Source of the DNA: Chloroflexota bacterium
Lineage (GTDB): Bacteria; Chloroflexota; Dehalococcoidia; DSTF01; RBG-16-68-14
NCBI GenBank assembly: GCA_022562155.1
Contig: JADFPV010000012.1
Span: forward strand, 1-32,814
Direction: 5' to 3'
Length of the DNA: 32,814 nt
The translations under genes were made by a program, and so were the position numbers. Below, one piece after another: positions 31,871 to 32,814 of this stretch (its first letter is position 1; each line of letters opens with the position of its first letter). A model generated the notes under the pieces. That model was not told the origin of the DNA and ran no database searches. It saw only the letters and a program-made list of their open reading frames with translations.

Positions 31871-32814
31871 CTATACCTCTACGCTGACTGGCAGGACCAT
31901 CGGGCGCCGGCGCGTCTCTTCGTAGAGGAACTTAGCTATCGCGTCCTTGATCTGCGTGTTAACCACGTTCCACTCCGCAATATGGTCTGCGCCTTCAAGC
32001 GACGTGACGACCATCTCGCGCGTGCGCTGCAGCAAGTCTTCCGACTCTTCGATATCGACGAACCCGCGCGACACGACCTCCGGCTCTCCGACGAGGCGGC
32101 CCGTGCTTTTTTCGATCGCTACGATCACCACCACCATGCCGTCGTTCGCAAGGTGGTGCCTGTCTCGCAGAATGACGTGGTCGATGTCACCGACGCCAAG
32201 GCCGTCAACGTAGACGTAGTCTGCGGGCACGTGGCCGGTGACACGGGCGCCCTTCTCGTCGATGTCCAGCACGTCTCCGTCGGTGAGGATAAAGATGTTC
32301 TCATCCGGCATTCCTAGTGAGCTGGCGAGGTCGCCGTGCAGCACCATGTGCCGGTATTCGCCGTGAATTGGGACGAAGTACTTGGGCCGCACCAGCGTAT
32401 GGATGATCTTCAGCTCTTCCTGGGCTGCGTGGCCACGCACATGCACGTCCGCGATGCGGTTGTAGAGCACCCGGGCGCCCAGCCGGAAGAGATTGTCAAT
32501 CGTGCGGTACACGAGCGATTCGTTGCCGGGAACGGCACTCGCTGAAAGGATAACCGTATCCCCCGGCACGATCTTGATGTGCTGGTGATCTTGGTTCGCC
32601 ATGCGCGTGAGGGCCGATGTCGGCTCGCCCTGGCTGCCCGTGGTGATGATCGCCAGCTTCTCGTGGGGAATGCTGTTGAGCTCTCTAACATTAACCATCA
32701 GACCTTTGGGCATCTTCAGATAGCCTAGATCCATCGCCATCTTTACGTTGTTCTGCATGCTGCGTCCGGTGACGAAGACGCGGCGGTCGTACTCAACGGC
32801 GGCGTCAATCACGA
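31871..32814 (-). CDS. rnj: Ribonuclease J, C-terminal part (5' end outside window)
   Basis: About 314 codons from the middle to the C-terminus of RNase J are present; the frame is open to the last base. The beta-CASP segment is seen (VFVTGRSMQNNVKMAMDLGYL ... AIITTGSQGEP ... DTVILSASAVPGNE). It is followed by the return to the metallo-beta-lactamase domain (HVRGHAAQEELKIIHTLVRPKYFVPIHGEYRHM), with the HVRGHA and HGEYRH motifs that bind metal and RNA phosphate. The C-terminal domain (~220-313) follows. The N-terminal HxHxDH motif is outside the window. It processes and degrades mRNA 5'-to-3' and endonucleolytically. RNase J with 5' exonuclease activity is of interest next to the predicted leaderless genes. 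The S1C protease gene follows two bases downstream. Confidence 0.95.
   Translation of the reverse strand, partial: VIDAAVEYDRRVFVTGRSMQNNVKMAMDLGYLKMPKGLMVNVRELNSIPHEKLAIITTGSQGEPTSALTRMANQDHQHIKIVPGDTVILSASAVPGNESLVYRTIDNLFRLGARVLYNRIADVHVRGHAAQEELKIIHTLVRPKYFVPIHGEYRHMVLHGDLASSLGMPDENIFILTDGDVLDIDEKGARVTGHVPADYVYVDGLGVGDIDHVILRDRHHLANDGMVVVIVAIEKSTGRLVGEPEVVSRGFVDIEESEDLLQRTREMVVTSLEGADHIAEWNVVNTQIKDAIAKFLYEETRRRPMVLPVSVEV

Overview
The window is a high-GC, tightly packed bacterial chromosome segment of about 33 kb. The gene content best fits a Chloroflexota (Dehalococcoidia / SAR202-like) genome. The reasons are many luciferase-like flavin monooxygenases, several secreted proteins ending in dockerin-type EF-hand pairs, an RNase J, and class III cyclases fused to alpha/beta hydrolase-like domains. 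This assignment is inferred from content, not from a marker-gene tree. No phage, insertion sequence, integrase, rRNA or CRISPR array is visible.

Layout. 1-3482: the end of an alpha/beta hydrolase, then a leftward run of a beta-lactamase-fold esterase, a luciferase-like F420/FMN oxidoreductase and an aldo/keto reductase. 3483-6650: the most unusual part. It holds one intact hydrolase-like/adenylate cyclase gene, a zinc-finger + NrtS-like small membrane protein gene interrupted by an in-frame TAG, a ComEC-like metallo-beta-lactamase-fold gene, and short remnants (two 3' tails, one 5' head) of further cyclase copies. 6756-8822: tRNA-Thr(CGU) with a terminator, a possible 26-residue membrane protein, and a Kef-type cation/proton antiporter. 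8845-16943: catabolic and redox enzymes (SDR, luciferase-like monooxygenase, Rieske oxygenase, epoxide hydrolase plus zinc alcohol dehydrogenase operon, DinB-fold protein), two membrane proteins of unknown function, and a second luciferase-like gene broken by an in-frame TAA. 17107-20481: a secreted dockerin protein with a strong promoter, MsrB, tRNA-Phe(GAA), a DRTGG-domain P-loop-like protein and a zinc-ribbon membrane protein. 20488-23272: two tandem related MFS exporters. 23277-26442: a secreted beta-propeller/dockerin protein and a subtilisin with a C-terminal EF-hand region. 26524-32814: FtsK translocase, an MFS transporter, a trypsin-like S1C protease carrying an inserted EF-hand loop, and the C-terminal part of RNase J.

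How they work together. The oxygenases, epoxide hydrolase, dehydrogenases and reductases suggest oxidative breakdown of complex organic compounds, but no complete pathway can be drawn from the window. The secreted proteins share dockerin or EF-hand modules with no cohesin in sight, suggesting calcium-stabilised exported proteins rather than a cellulosome. Several genes have a -10 hexamer only 7-9 nt before the start codon, which predicts leaderless mRNAs. Four of the convergent gene pairs overlap by exactly 4 bp at their stop codons (YTAG).
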